Assembly: GCA_022825665.1 (NCBI GenBank)
Contig: JAJDWI010000128.1
Location: 1-60,418 of the forward strand
DNA from: Candidatus Poribacteria bacterium
GTDB lineage: Bacteria; Poribacteria; WGA-4E; WGA-3G
Reading direction: 5' to 3'
Length of the DNA stretch: 60,418 bases
Within the stretch, counting starts at the first letter, position 1. Each line of letters opens with the position of its first letter. The notes beneath the pieces are model-generated. The model had not been told where the DNA came from. It did no database searches and saw only the letters and a list, made by a program, of their open reading frames with translations. This document shows positions 18,007 to 27,457 of the stretch, piece by piece. A program made the translations under genes and the position numbers.

Positions 18007-19296
18007 CTAATCCTTGAGTGCTTCCACTACAAGACTTTCCAATTCATCACCTCTGGCTTTATGCGTGATTAATTTACCATTTCTATCAATAAGCCACTGT
18101 TCTGGCACACCGGTTACATTAAACTGTTGTGCAAGTGGATCGTCTCTCCAACTTTCACCGCTGAAAATCTGTCGCCACTGGAGTTCGTTATCTTTAATGT
18201 AGTCTCGTAGTTCCGTTTCCTGATCATCAAGACTAATCCCAATAATGTCAAACCCTTGATCCTTATATGTATCATAGACTTTTTTGAGATTCGGTATTTC
18301 TCTAATGCAGAAACCGCACCACACTCCCCAAAAATCGAGTAGGACAACTTTTCCGCGATAGTCTTGAAGTGAAATCGGTTTTCCATCAAGGTCTGTAGCA
18401 GAAAAGTCAGATACCACTTTCCCCCACAAATCAAATTTAGGATCTGCCCTTCGTTCATAAACATCGGCAAGTTCTATGTTCCCCAATTTCCTATGAACAT
18501 ACGCAAGTGTTAAAAGAATAGGTTCAGCGTCCGGATGATGCTGCTCAGCGTCCTTAAATATCTCAAGCAGATCCTCATATCGGTCCATTGAATTAAGCAT
18601 ATTGAATAACTGGTGATAACTCTCAATGTCTTCTGGATTCATGATTGACTTGAAACGGTCAACGAGACTTTCTAAATCTTTATCCTGTCCAACTTTGTTG
18701 TAAAGCCTGAAAAGTCCTGTATAGAGATCGTAGTTAACCGGATCATCCGGGTATCGCTCAAGTGCTTTTTCCAAAGCAGTTATAGCTGCTTCGTGACTAC
18801 CATACATTACTTCAGGAGTGAACTCCCAATTATAGAATGAGGTATAGACCTTACCAGAGATACTCAAGTTTAGGCAGCTAAAAGATTGATTCTCATGATG
18901 TCGACAACGTGCGATAGGCATAACGTCACCATACACTTTACGTTGTTGTGCTTTCTCCTCTCGGTATTCAGGATGAAACTGGTAGCCATAACTCACAGGC
19001 ATTTTCGGGTCTGCGTTATGTGTAAAAATTGGTTTACCACCCGTTTCATCTGCGGGACAAAGCAATAGGTCTACATCTGTTAGATATTTCGGGTAAAGTT
19101 CTGAAAGCCATTCTGGCAGATCCTCATATTCTTTCTGGTAGGTTTCAATTGCTTCACCAATGGCAATCAAATTTTGAGTGCATTTGTTAATGTTGTTCTG
19201 GTTCTTTTTAGATGTTAATTTTTCATTATATTTATGTGCTGCTATTACAACACGCGCGAATGAATTTGATATACACAACAAAGTATCTAAGTTCAT
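18007..19296 (-). CDS. TlpA-like thioredoxin protein with pseudopilin-like N-terminus and TPR region
   Basis: A 429-residue three-part protein. Residues about 35-155 (NLIAIGEAIETYQKEYEDLP, LYPKYLTDVDLLLCPAD) resemble the globular part of type II pseudopilins, yet no pilin leader or membrane helix precedes it. Residues about 165-285 form TPR-like helices (SHEAAITALEKALERYPDDP). Residues 290-429 are an AhpC/TSA-TlpA thioredoxin fold with WCGFC (C327, C330) for disulfide exchange. No export signal is visible at the N-terminus, which is odd for a TlpA protein; an upstream start was not found. AAGGACA precedes the ATG. Confidence 0.82.
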   Translation of the reverse strand: MNLDTLLCISNSFARVVIAAHKYNEKLTSKKNQNNINKCTQNLIAIGEAIETYQKEYEDLPEWLSELYPKYLTDVDLLLCPADETGGKPIFTHNADPKMPVSYGYQFHPEYREEKAQQRKVYGDVMPIARCRHHENQSFSCLNLSISGKVYTSFYNWEFTPEVMYGSHEAAITALEKALERYPDDPVNYDLYTGLFRLYNKVGQDKDLESLVDRFKSIMNPEDIESYHQLFNMLNSMDRYEDLLEIFKDAEQHHPDAEPILLTLAYVHRKLGNIELADVYERRADPKFDLWGKVVSDFSATDLDGKPISLQDYRGKVVLLDFWGVWCGFCIREIPNLKKVYDTYKDQGFDIIGISLDDQETELRDYIKDNELQWRQIFSGESWRDDPLAQQFNVTGVPEQWLIDRNGKLITHKARGDELESLVVEALKD

Positions 19297-19497
19297 TTGA
19301 AGTTGTCCTTTTTATGAATTGATTTTAGTTAATGTGCCTATTAAAAAGCGTCAGAGAAGGGTTGTTACGCAATTTACAGTATATAATATCGATGTAGTGT
19401 GTCAACCTTTTTATTTATTGGTAACCAGAAAAACTTGACAATTCTGTGTTAACCCTTTAAAATTCCTTCTATTATCCTATTGCGACAGGAAAATCAT

Positions 19498-21099
19498 GTG
19501 AATTCACACAAAATTGAATATGGAACTGTTGTCGGACCACATCCACGGACTGCAGAGGCAGGATTTGATATGCTCCTTGCAGGTGGTAATGCTGTAGATG
19601 CTGCTGTTGCAGCTGCATTTGCAGAGGGAGTCGTAGAACCTTCACAAAACGGAATCGCTGGCTATGGCGGTTGTGTGCTGATATACCGTAAGCAAACACA
19701 AGATGTCATAGCGATTGATTATAACACTGCCGCACCTGCCGCAGCATCCGAAGACATGTTCACTATAGAAGATGCACCTGATGCAGTCGCGGGATATCGC
19801 GTACCTGGACGAGTAAATGTTCACGGACCCCTGTCTATCGGAGTGCCAGGTGTCGTAGCAGGTCTCTGTTTAGCGTTGAAGGAATATGGTAGTCTCCCAC
19901 TTGATAAAGTTATACGTCCAGCGATTAATTCTGCCCGTTACGGGTATTATCCGAACGGTGCTAATCGCGGTGGGATTGCAGGAAATGCTGAGCGATGGAA
20001 ACGGGAATTTCCCGAAACGGCGCGTGTATTTCTCAAAGATGGACGCGCACCGAAACAGGGAGAAACCCTAACTAACCTTGACCTTGCCAATACCTTAGAA
20101 GCGGTAGCAGAAGGGGGACACACTGCCTTTTATGAAGGAACAATTGCAGAAACAATTGCTAACCATATTCAGGAATTAGGAGGTTGTCTAACTATTGATG
20201 ACCTGAAAAGTTATCGTCCCTTTATTACAAAACCTTATGAAATCCAGTATCGCGATTATTCGGTTTATACTTCACCTCTTGGTGCAGGCGGACTCACCAC
20301 ATTACAAATGCTCCGTTTAGTAGAATCCTATGACATTGCTGAAATGTCTCTCACAGAGAGATTCCACCTTTTCTCTGAAGCGATGAAAATATGCTGGTTT
20401 GAAAGACTGAGTCGATTTGGTGATCCGAATTTCGTAGACATTGACATTGATGAAGAACTGTCAGACAGTTTCACAGCGACACTCAGTGAGAAATTGACGA
20501 CTGGTCTTGAAACCCCGCAACGTGGTGAGGTAGTCTATTACGAACCGATGAGTTGTACGAGTCATATTTCCACTGCGGATGCGGAAGGGAATATGGTATC
20601 GTTGACACAGACCCACGGAGGTGGGTTTGGTTCAATGGTGACGGTACCTGGTACTGGATTGTTGTTTGGACATGGTGTTGGTCGTTTTGATCCAAGACCA
20701 GGTTTAGCGAATTCTATCGGACCGCATAAACGTCCACTTCACAATATGGGACCATGTCTTGCTACAAAAGACGGCATGCCTTTTGCGACTTACGGAATCC
20801 CTGGGGGTCGCACAATTCCCAATAATCAACTAAATATCAGTGTAAGTCTTATGGACTTGCAAATTTCTGCCCAAGCTGCATTGGATGCACCACGTTTTCA
20901 CTGTGATGGTGCTGAACCTATCCAGATAGAATCCCGGGCAGGTGAAGAAACACTTGAAGGGTTGCGAGAACTTGGACACGAAATCGCTGCAAGTGGTGGT
21001 ATCGGTGGTCCCGGTCATGCTATTCGTGTATGGGATGAAGGAACATCTCAGGACGGTGGTACCGACCCACGTGGTGAAGGTAGAGTCATAACACGTTAA
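19498..21099 (+). CDS. Gamma-glutamyltransferase family protein
   Basis: A 533-residue Ntn-hydrolase of the gamma-glutamyltransferase family, which takes the gamma-glutamyl group off glutathione or similar amides. GGNAVDAAVAAAFAEGVVEP is the large-subunit signature; CTSHISTADAEGNMVSLTQT contains the Thr at which the chain should self-cleave and which acts as nucleophile; GGRTIPNNQLN and SAQAALDAPRFH follow as usual. No signal peptide is seen, so it may be a cytoplasmic member. I use GTG 19498 with AGGA seven bases upstream; TTG 19480 would add six residues. Rieske and epimerase genes follow on the same strand. Confidence 0.9.
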   Translation: MNSHKIEYGTVVGPHPRTAEAGFDMLLAGGNAVDAAVAAAFAEGVVEPSQNGIAGYGGCVLIYRKQTQDVIAIDYNTAAPAAASEDMFTIEDAPDAVAGYRVPGRVNVHGPLSIGVPGVVAGLCLALKEYGSLPLDKVIRPAINSARYGYYPNGANRGGIAGNAERWKREFPETARVFLKDGRAPKQGETLTNLDLANTLEAVAEGGHTAFYEGTIAETIANHIQELGGCLTIDDLKSYRPFITKPYEIQYRDYSVYTSPLGAGGLTTLQMLRLVESYDIAEMSLTERFHLFSEAMKICWFERLSRFGDPNFVDIDIDEELSDSFTATLSEKLTTGLETPQRGEVVYYEPMSCTSHISTADAEGNMVSLTQTHGGGFGSMVTVPGTGLLFGHGVGRFDPRPGLANSIGPHKRPLHNMGPCLATKDGMPFATYGIPGGRTIPNNQLNISVSLMDLQISAQAALDAPRFHCDGAEPIQIESRAGEETLEGLRELGHEIAASGGIGGPGHAIRVWDEGTSQDGGTDPRGEGRVITR

Positions 21100-21176
21100 T
21101 AAATCATATAAAACAAGATTTGAAACGAACATCAATTTCAGTTCAGAAGTATTATACTATTGGAGTTAGTACATTT

Positions 21177-21512
21177 ATGTCACAATTTGTTAAGGCAGCA
21201 ACGACCGAACAGATACAACCTGGTAGATGTATCGGTGTCAAGGTTGAAGGTGTTTTTATCGGTATATATAATGTTGAGGGTGAGTATTTCGCCATGAACA
21301 ATATATGTCCACATCTCGGTGGGATTTTGACCTACGGTTTCATTGACAAAAACTGCGTTACCTGTCCGATGCACATGTGGGAATTTGATGTAAAGACAGG
21401 CGAATGTGTTTGGCCCGGTGAGGAAAAAATTCCTGTCTATCCTGTAAAAGTTGAAGGTGAAGATATACTCGTAAATGTTGATGAACCTATGAATATGGAT
21501 AAACCTGAGTAA
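21177..21512 (+). CDS. Rieske-type [2Fe-2S] ferredoxin
   Basis: A 111-residue soluble Rieske protein. The cluster ligands are present as CPHLGG (CxH) and CPMHMWEF (CxxH), 17 residues apart, with the usual GYFAMNN-like strand before them (EGEYFAMNNICPHL). Such small ferredoxins carry electrons to ring-hydroxylating or other oxygenases, as in the NirD/BphF group. Start ATG 21177 follows TGGAG; the frame upstream to 21120 adds 19 unsupported residues. It lies 77 bases after the gamma-glutamyltransferase gene and 59 before the epimerase gene. Its oxygenase partner is not obvious. Confidence 0.9.
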   Translation: MSQFVKAATTEQIQPGRCIGVKVEGVFIGIYNVEGEYFAMNNICPHLGGILTYGFIDKNCVTCPMHMWEFDVKTGECVWPGEEKIPVYPVKVEGEDILVNVDEPMNMDKPE

Positions 21513-21571
21513 AACAGATACAAGTTGATCATTTTTATCTATATCGTGTATATACCAAAGGAGATAAATAT

Positions 21572-22522
21572 ATGGCATATCTGCTCACCGGTGGCATGGG
21601 ATGCATCGGGACTTATGTTATTCGCGACCTATTAGCCGCTGGTGAAGATGTGGTCGTTTTTGATTTTGCTTACGACTTAACTATTCCAAATATGATACTC
21701 ACAGATGAGCAAATTGAAGGGTTGACTTTTGTACAGGGAGACGTCACCGACCTACCTCATGTATTACGCACCGTACAAGAGCATAATATTGATCGGATTA
21801 TACACCTTGCTTCGTGGCAAGTACCTGCCTGTAATGCCAATCCACCACAAGCATTAAAGATAGTGTGTGAAGGAACAATAAATATATTGGAGGCAGCACG
21901 TATTTTCAATCTGAAACGTGTTGTATGGGCAAGTAGTGTGGCGGTGTTCGGATCACCCGAGGATTATAACAATCAACAGATTCTGAACGATGCTCCTCAT
22001 TACCCCAAGTTTATTTACGGCGCATGTAAATCTCTTAACGAAAGATATGCAATGCACTATTTTGACGCTTATGGGGTCGATTCTATCGGACTTCGGTTTA
22101 CTGCTGTTTACGGAGTGGGAAGGACTCGGGGAATGAGTTCGTTTACTACAAAAATGATTGAAGCAGTAGCGATGGGAGAACCGCACGTTTGTCCATTTGG
22201 AGACGATTCCGTAGATTGGCAGTATGTTGAGGATGTGTCGCATTCCATTGTCATGGCTTGTACTTGTCCGACTACAAAAACTCGTGTCTTTAATGTCAAA
22301 GGTGGCATACGTCCAGTGAAGGAAGGTGTGGCGTATCTAAAATCATTGGTGCCTGATGCACAGATTTCGCTGGAACCGGGTGTGTTTGGTATTTCATGGG
22401 ATTACGATGCCACCGCTATCGCTGAGGAGATGGGATTTAAACCTGCATATACGATGGAGAAGGGGATTCTGAAGACGTATAATAAGTTCAGAGAACGTGC
22501 AGGATTAGAACAAATTGTGTAA
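21572..22522 (+). CDS. NAD-dependent epimerase/dehydratase family protein
   Basis: A 316-residue extended short-chain dehydrogenase. LLTGGMGCIGTYVIRDLL at the start is the TGGxGxIG dinucleotide motif, VVWASSVAVFG and YGACKSLNE (Tyr and Lys of YxxxK) give the active site, and LRFTAVYG completes the epimerase pattern. Members modify nucleotide sugars, but many relatives in environmental bacteria have unknown substrates. A strong AAAGGAGA precedes the ATG. It is last in the run with the gamma-glutamyltransferase and Rieske genes and ends at a hairpin terminator. Confidence 0.88.
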   Translation: MAYLLTGGMGCIGTYVIRDLLAAGEDVVVFDFAYDLTIPNMILTDEQIEGLTFVQGDVTDLPHVLRTVQEHNIDRIIHLASWQVPACNANPPQALKIVCEGTINILEAARIFNLKRVVWASSVAVFGSPEDYNNQQILNDAPHYPKFIYGACKSLNERYAMHYFDAYGVDSIGLRFTAVYGVGRTRGMSSFTTKMIEAVAMGEPHVCPFGDDSVDWQYVEDVSHSIVMACTCPTTKTRVFNVKGGIRPVKEGVAYLKSLVPDAQISLEPGVFGISWDYDATAIAEEMGFKPAYTMEKGILKTYNKFRERAGLEQIV

Positions 22523-22550
22523 TAGTAGGCAGAGCATGCCCTGCCTACTA
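22523..22550. terminator. Hairpin terminator between convergent genes
   Basis: TAGTAGGCAG and CTGCCTACTA form a perfect 10-bp stem around an 8-base loop, starting right at the epimerase stop and ending 12 bases before the end of the minus-strand gene. It can serve both directions, though no T-run follows. Confidence 0.7.
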
Positions 22551-22562
22551 AGTGAAGACGGT

Positions 22563-23273
22563 TTAGTAATACTTTTTCATCTGTGCCCAACTGACGGCTA
22601 ACTTACCACGAGCATTAACGGAAAGCACTCTGTCCCAAGGGATATTTTCTCCGCTTGCATCGGCTTGATGAACATCGTCAAAGTTCGGATGTCCCCAGCC
22701 ACCGCTGCTCATATCAATAACGACAAGTTGTGCAGTTTCGCCCTTCAAATCTGATACATCCCATTCTTTCCGTTTCATGGATTCATGGCTTTCACCAGTT
22801 ATTGAACGTACTACATCGTCATCTATAACAAGGTTGACGCAACAAGGTTCAGCTGAATCCCATGGGCGATTGCCACCACCAATTAGAAAATTCATCGTAT
22901 CACCGATGATTTCAAATTCAATTGATGTCAAAGTGCCTTGAGGAAAATCAGGAGCAACCCCGCCTTGAGCATTCTGTTGCATATCACCTGGTTTCTGTCC
23001 AAGTTTTGCACCTTTGTCTGGTCCTTGGTATCTTTCAGCCAATCCGAGCCACCAATCACCTTCATGCTGAGAAGGTTGCCCACGGTTTCTTGCTGTTGGG
23101 TTATCTCCCCAAGTCGGTTGGAAGTCAAATGCTGTTCCAGTTTTCTCCCAATCAGTTAGATCCCCTGTTTCAAAATCATTATTAAACGATCGTGCGAAAG
23201 CACTGTCAACAGTTATAATGATCAAGATGGTAACAAGGGAAATAATCAGGAGCGTACAAGATAATTTATTCAT
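22563..23273 (-). CDS. Secreted protein with levanase-associated beta-sandwich domain (twin 1)
   Basis: A 236-residue exported protein. Residues 1-27 form a signal peptide ending SAFA. NNDFETGDLTDWEKTGTAF opens a beta-sandwich module that accompanies GH32 levanases and some adhesins; FLIGGGN, REWDVSDLKG-like KEWDVSDLKG and SSGGWGHPNFDDVHQ are its conserved blocks. No catalytic domain is present. The chain ends ARGKLAVSWAQMKKYY, a tail shared with other secreted proteins here. AAGGAG precedes ATG 23273; the frame to 23327 is longer but lacks that signal. It is a tandem copy of the next gene, from which it is split by a 23-base inverted repeat. Confidence 0.85.
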   Translation of the reverse strand: MNKLSCTLLIISLVTILIIITVDSAFARSFNNDFETGDLTDWEKTGTAFDFQPTWGDNPTARNRGQPSQHEGDWWLGLAERYQGPDKGAKLGQKPGDMQQNAQGGVAPDFPQGTLTSIEFEIIGDTMNFLIGGGNRPWDSAEPCCVNLVIDDDVVRSITGESHESMKRKEWDVSDLKGETAQLVVIDMSSGGWGHPNFDDVHQADASGENIPWDRVLSVNARGKLAVSWAQMKKYY

Positions 23274-23295
23274 CAGGTATATCTCCTTATTTTGA

Positions 23296-23355
23296 GAACA
23301 TTCCCAATATATTCGGTTCATCAACATTCATAAACCAAATATATTGGGAATGTTC
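23296..23355. promoter_or_regulatory. Large inverted repeat between the two twin genes
   Basis: A 23-base arm (23296-23318) pairs with 23333-23355 with one mismatch across a 14-base loop. In the minus-strand RNA the hairpin starts 10 bases after the stop of twin 2 and ends just before the ribosome binding site of twin 1. It has no T-run. It may be a terminator, an RNA-stability element or a translation switch. Confidence 0.6.
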
Positions 23356-23365
23356 AATCTATCAC

Positions 23366-24076
23366 TTAGTAATACTTTTTCATCTGTGCCCAACTGACAG
23401 CTAACTTACCACGTGCGTCAACGGCGGTTACCTGTGACCATGGTATATTATCTCCGCCTGCATCAGCCTGATGTACATCGTCAAAATTAGGATGTCCCCA
23501 TCCACCACTGCTTTGATCAACGACAACAAGTTGAGCGATTTGACCTTTCAAGTCGGACACATCCCATTCTCTACGAGTCATGGATTCGTTGTTACTTCCT
23601 GTCATTGTTCTGACCACCTCTTCATCTATGACAAGATTGACACAACAAGGTTCGGCTGTTCCCCATGGTCGGCTACCACCACCCATTAGAAAATTCATTG
23701 ATTCACCGACAATAGTGAACTCAATAGAGGTTAATGTGCCTTGCGGGAAATCCGGAGCAACATTGCCATTCGCATCCCGTTCCATGTCTCCAGGACTCTG
23801 TCCAAGTTCTGCTCCTTTGTCCGGTCCTTGATACCTTTCGGCAAGTCCGAGCCACCAATCGCCTTGGTGTTGTGAAGGCTGTCCTCTATTACGTGCTGTT
23901 GGGTTGTCTCCCCATGTTGGTTGGAAATTAAACGCTGTTCCAGTTTTTTCCCAATCAGTAAGGTCTCCAGTCTCAAAATCATTGTTAAATGTTCGCGCGA
24001 AAGAACTATCAACAGACATTATGCACAAGACCACGATAAGGAAAAATGTCATAAGCGAAAAAGCGAATTTATTCAT
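23366..24076 (-). CDS. Secreted protein with levanase-associated beta-sandwich domain (twin 2)
   Basis: A 236-residue exported protein, the same length as twin 1 and largely the same in sequence; the blocks FETGDLTDWEKTGTAFNFQP, LMGGGSRPW, REWDVSDLKGQIAQLVVVD and SSGGWGHPNFDDVHQAD align without gaps. Residues 1-27 are a signal peptide that differs from twin 1, and the protein ends ARGKLAVSWAQMKKYY. I use ATG 24076 behind AGGAGG; the frame extends to 24220 without a supported start. The pair arose by tandem duplication. The role is unknown; binding of a fructan or another glycan is a guess from the domain. Confidence 0.85.
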   Translation of the reverse strand: MNKFAFSLMTFFLIVVLCIMSVDSSFARTFNNDFETGDLTDWEKTGTAFNFQPTWGDNPTARNRGQPSQHQGDWWLGLAERYQGPDKGAELGQSPGDMERDANGNVAPDFPQGTLTSIEFTIVGESMNFLMGGGSRPWGTAEPCCVNLVIDEEVVRTMTGSNNESMTRREWDVSDLKGQIAQLVVVDQSSGGWGHPNFDDVHQADAGGDNIPWSQVTAVDARGKLAVSWAQMKKYY

Positions 24077-24280
24077 TTTATATATTTCCTCCTGTATTGT
24101 GAAATTAAATTGATAGAAAACCAATAGCAAACTGAAGTGAAACATGTAAACTTCTGTATTGAACAATATCACTGTACTTACATGTAATTGCAGAGGTAGT
24201 TTGGAAACAGATAAATTCAATCCTAATTGCCAAACATGATATTTATATTTTATCTTTTTAAATTGGAACTGTCAAGATAA

Positions 24281-24859
24281 TTACGAGATAAAAGTCGTTC
24301 TGAATAGGATCAATCCAATGACACAAAAAATTGCAGTTAAAGTGCGTTTCTCACTTATGAAAGCGCGGGACCAAGAATAGTCGTGATGAGATTGATTAGA
24401 ATATGAGCGAAAATTAGGTAGGAAACGTGACACTTCAGTTTGATATTTATCATAGACCTGTCCACAGGATTCTGATAGGTACTTCTCTTCAACAGCGATA
24501 ATAGGCATATATTGAATGAAATATCCTATAATTAGGATAGGGATTAACCATAGCACGTTGGTAAATAACGTGACCCCGACACTGAGTAGTAAGTTACCGA
24601 GGTAGAGAGGGTTACGAACATAACTATAAGGTCCGGTAGTAACAAGATCGCGAGCGGCACCGAGAGCTGTAGCACGAGTCGTTCCTCCCGCATATCCGAC
24701 TGACCAAATTCGTAGCAATTCTCCTATTGTAATAAATAGTAGACTTATAGATACACTGATCCAGGTAGGATGTGCGAAATACAACAACGCGAGTATAAAT
24801 GGAATAGGTGTGAAACTACGGATTTTGAAGAAGAAATTACCGAATTTTTGGGTAAGCAT
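24281..24859 (-). CDS. Isoprenylcysteine carboxyl methyltransferase-like membrane protein
   Basis: A 192-residue membrane protein with four or five hydrophobic segments. GPYSYVRNPLYLGNLLL (about 95-111) and EEKYLSESCGQVYDKY...VSRFLP are the S-adenosylmethionine-binding signature of the ICMT/PEMT/NnrU-like group, whose members methylate lipids, prenylcysteine or other small hydrophobic targets. Bacterial members mostly have unknown substrates. No clear ribosome binding site precedes the ATG. A prenyl synthase gene lies about 5 kb away on the same strand, but nothing ties the two together. Confidence 0.82.
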   Translation of the reverse strand: MLTQKFGNFFFKIRSFTPIPFILALLYFAHPTWISVSISLLFITIGELLRIWSVGYAGGTTRATALGAARDLVTTGPYSYVRNPLYLGNLLLSVGVTLFTNVLWLIPILIIGYFIQYMPIIAVEEKYLSESCGQVYDKYQTEVSRFLPNFRSYSNQSHHDYSWSRAFISEKRTLTAIFCVIGLILFRTTFIS

Positions 24860-24948
24860 GGTAGTGGGTTATGATAGCAAGAGGAATAGACCTAAATTCG
24901 GAATTGTCTCTGCGAAAATAAGGGATAAGTATGAATTGGGAATAAAAT

Positions 24949-26010
24949 CTATCTTGGTGTACGCCAGATTAAAATAGTACCAACAATAGCGTACAAAATG
25001 TTTGCTCCCCAACAAGCTAAAAATGGATGGAGTTTACCATTTTCACTCAGACCTTCAAGTGTAGCAAAAGAGAGTGCCCAATAAATGAATACGAGGAAAA
25101 AAGCGATGACCAATCCAGCGAAAAAGCCTGCTTTGCCGAACCGGATTGCAATCGGCGCACCTAACATGACAACAACAACCGCTGCGTAAGGATATGCCAT
25201 TTTGTGGTGTAATTTAACCTGTTCAATTCGTGAAATTTGACCTGCTTCCTTTTTATAGGCAATTTGTTCCTTAAGTTCCTTTATCGTCATCGCGCGTGGA
25301 TCTTTATCACTTCCGATGAAACGTGCCGGGTCTTCGTAACGTTCAATTGATTTCTCTTCAAAAGTCTCATAAGCCACTTCCGAACCATTTTCAAAGTATC
25401 GGATGTCTCCGTTAGATAGTTCCCAATGTGTCGGTGTCCATGTGGCATCTTTCGCATAAATTATACGTTCAATTTCATCAGATTCATCTGATTCCCATAT
25501 TGTTAATTTACGGATTTCCTTGTCTTTCAAATTGATACTATGTGAATAAAAAATACGATCCCCTTTACCCTTAAACACAAGATATCTTCCGTGACGTGGT
25601 CTGACTTTCTTCTGCAGTAGGTTCGCTTCATGATATGCGGGGGATGCGATGCGGTCATAGAACAGGGCAAAGACAGCACAAATAATCAATGTTACGATTA
25701 AGACAGGAGCAAGGATTCGATATACACTGATTCCACCAGCTTTTATAGCAACAAATTCATTGCTGCGCACCATTCTACCTAAGACAAAAAAAATGGCGAC
25801 AAACCCGGATACAGGTACAATCTCCATTATCCGACGTGGGGCTTGATACAGCACAATTTTTACAGCGGTGAAATAAGTTATATTTTCTTCAAAGTGTTTG
25901 ATGTCTTTATCTAATAATCGGACAACAACTACAAGCGCGCTAAAGAATATAAAACCAACAAAAAAGGCTTTGATGTATTCTCTTATTAGATACCGGTCTA
26001 AAATGTTCAA
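24949..26010 (-). CDS. lptG: Lipopolysaccharide export permease LptG
   Basis: LptG is one of the two permease subunits of the LptB2FG transporter, which lifts lipopolysaccharide out of the inner membrane. The protein opens NILDRYLIREYIKAFFVGF and has three membrane segments, a periplasmic beta-jellyroll domain (about 125-260), then three more segments, the YjgP/YjgQ layout. A TTG at 26010 preceded by AGGAAG gives the usual MxxLDRYLxRE start (353 residues); a GTG at 26034, overlapping the lptF stop as TAGTG, would add eight residues. It is directly behind lptF. Confidence 0.9.
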   Translation of the reverse strand: MNILDRYLIREYIKAFFVGFIFFSALVVVVRLLDKDIKHFEENITYFTAVKIVLYQAPRRIMEIVPVSGFVAIFFVLGRMVRSNEFVAIKAGGISVYRILAPVLIVTLIICAVFALFYDRIASPAYHEANLLQKKVRPRHGRYLVFKGKGDRIFYSHSINLKDKEIRKLTIWESDESDEIERIIYAKDATWTPTHWELSNGDIRYFENGSEVAYETFEEKSIERYEDPARFIGSDKDPRAMTIKELKEQIAYKKEAGQISRIEQVKLHHKMAYPYAAVVVVMLGAPIAIRFGKAGFFAGLVIAFFLVFIYWALSFATLEGLSENGKLHPFLACWGANILYAIVGTILIWRTPR

Positions 26011-26033
26011 GTGACACTTCCTATTGTTTCCCA

Positions 26034-27242
26034 CTAAGATTCTGCGCTTCTATTGACAACGATCGGAATTTTGCTATCACTATCACGCCAAGTCTGTAGT
26101 TTACCTTCACCTAACATTCTTATAATAAATGCTATACCGAGTATACCAATCACTATATTCGGAAACCACATTGCGAATGCAGGGTGCATATTGCCACTTA
26201 AACCGCCGCTTTGTCCAATCTGAAGTAGAAGGTAATATAACAGTATCACTGCTAATCCAATGCCGAACCCAATCATTTTTCCGTTCCTTTTAACTATAAA
26301 CCCAAGTGGGATGCCGATGATACCAAACGCTAAACATGCAAATGGAATGGCAAATTTTTTGTGGTATTCAACCTTTGCGTGACGTAGCCGATTAACAGTG
26401 TACTCTGATGTCTTATCCGGTTTTTGTTTAACAGTGTCTTCCAAATTTCCAATATGTGCTTTAAGTTCACCGACACGCATTGTTTGTGGATGCCGAGACT
26501 TATAATCTCCACGTTGTAGGTCTTTCTTAAAATCAAGTGCAAGTGTTTGTTCCTTAAATTGGGTGATTCTGAAACCTTCTGAGTCATCGGTAAGTGGTTC
26601 ATAGGTGTGTCCATTGAATAACTTCAGTTTAGCATCGCCATTTTCATATCCGAGCGTTGCAGTTTCTGCAAGTGTGAAACGTGGTTTTCCCGGTAAGTAT
26701 TCGTCCCAAATTTTCACATTCTGCATCTGCTCTGTATTCGGATCAGTAGATTCATACATCCAGATTTTGCCTTCAGATTGAAGTTCTTTCATGACAGTAC
26801 CTTCTTCAAGAATGAGTGCCGGATTGTGTCTCTGGATGTCACGTTTGAGTGAAACTGAAGCAAGAGTGGCTCTTGGTAGAACATATTCCATCAATCCTAA
26901 GTCAATAACACTTAATAGGACAGTGGCACACAAAAGGGGAATCATCAGTTGGTGATAACCAACGCCATGTGCCCGCATAGCCATAATCTCTGAATCTGTA
27001 GAAAGTCGTCCTAATGCTAACAAGATCGCTACCAACGCTGCCATCGGAATGGATAGAACAACCGTTGCTGGTATTACATACAACAGGGATTCAATCAAGT
27101 AAAGGGGGCTAACCCCTTTTTTAACGAAAAGTTTGACAAGTCGAAAAAGTTCATCAAAAAGTATGATACAGGTGAAACAGATCAATGATATAAGAAATGG
27201 TGGAATGAACTCTTTTAGACAATAACGTGATAGTATTTTCAT
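26034..27242 (-). CDS. lptF: Lipopolysaccharide export permease LptF
   Basis: LptF pairs with LptG in the LptB2FG exporter. From ATG 27242 it has 402 residues, starting MKILSRYCLKEFIPPFLISL, with three membrane segments, a periplasmic domain (about 130-280) and three closing segments; ALGRLSTDSEIMAMRAHGVG (about 90-109) is the coupling-helix region shared by the family. The frame to 27287 adds 15 residues without better support. Its stop touches lptG, so the two are one operon. Their presence indicates an outer membrane with lipopolysaccharide. Confidence 0.9.
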   Translation of the reverse strand: MKILSRYCLKEFIPPFLISLICFTCIILFDELFRLVKLFVKKGVSPLYLIESLLYVIPATVVLSIPMAALVAILLALGRLSTDSEIMAMRAHGVGYHQLMIPLLCATVLLSVIDLGLMEYVLPRATLASVSLKRDIQRHNPALILEEGTVMKELQSEGKIWMYESTDPNTEQMQNVKIWDEYLPGKPRFTLAETATLGYENGDAKLKLFNGHTYEPLTDDSEGFRITQFKEQTLALDFKKDLQRGDYKSRHPQTMRVGELKAHIGNLEDTVKQKPDKTSEYTVNRLRHAKVEYHKKFAIPFACLAFGIIGIPLGFIVKRNGKMIGFGIGLAVILLYYLLLQIGQSGGLSGNMHPAFAMWFPNIVIGILGIAFIIRMLGEGKLQTWRDSDSKIPIVVNRSAES

Positions 27243-27457
27243 ATTTTCTTTGATTCTAAGTCTATACCATAGAATCAAGGTATACATTAGAAAAGTTTTT
27301 CATATAAATTAATTGGACTATAGTCTGTAAGATACAATGATGGATATAACTTAGTACAACACAATCATCACCTTTAGTTGCTTTTAATTCAGAAAATGTT
27401 TAATAAATCTGCGATTTTAATTAGAAATTGCGTTGTTATCATGTTATCATGTTTATT

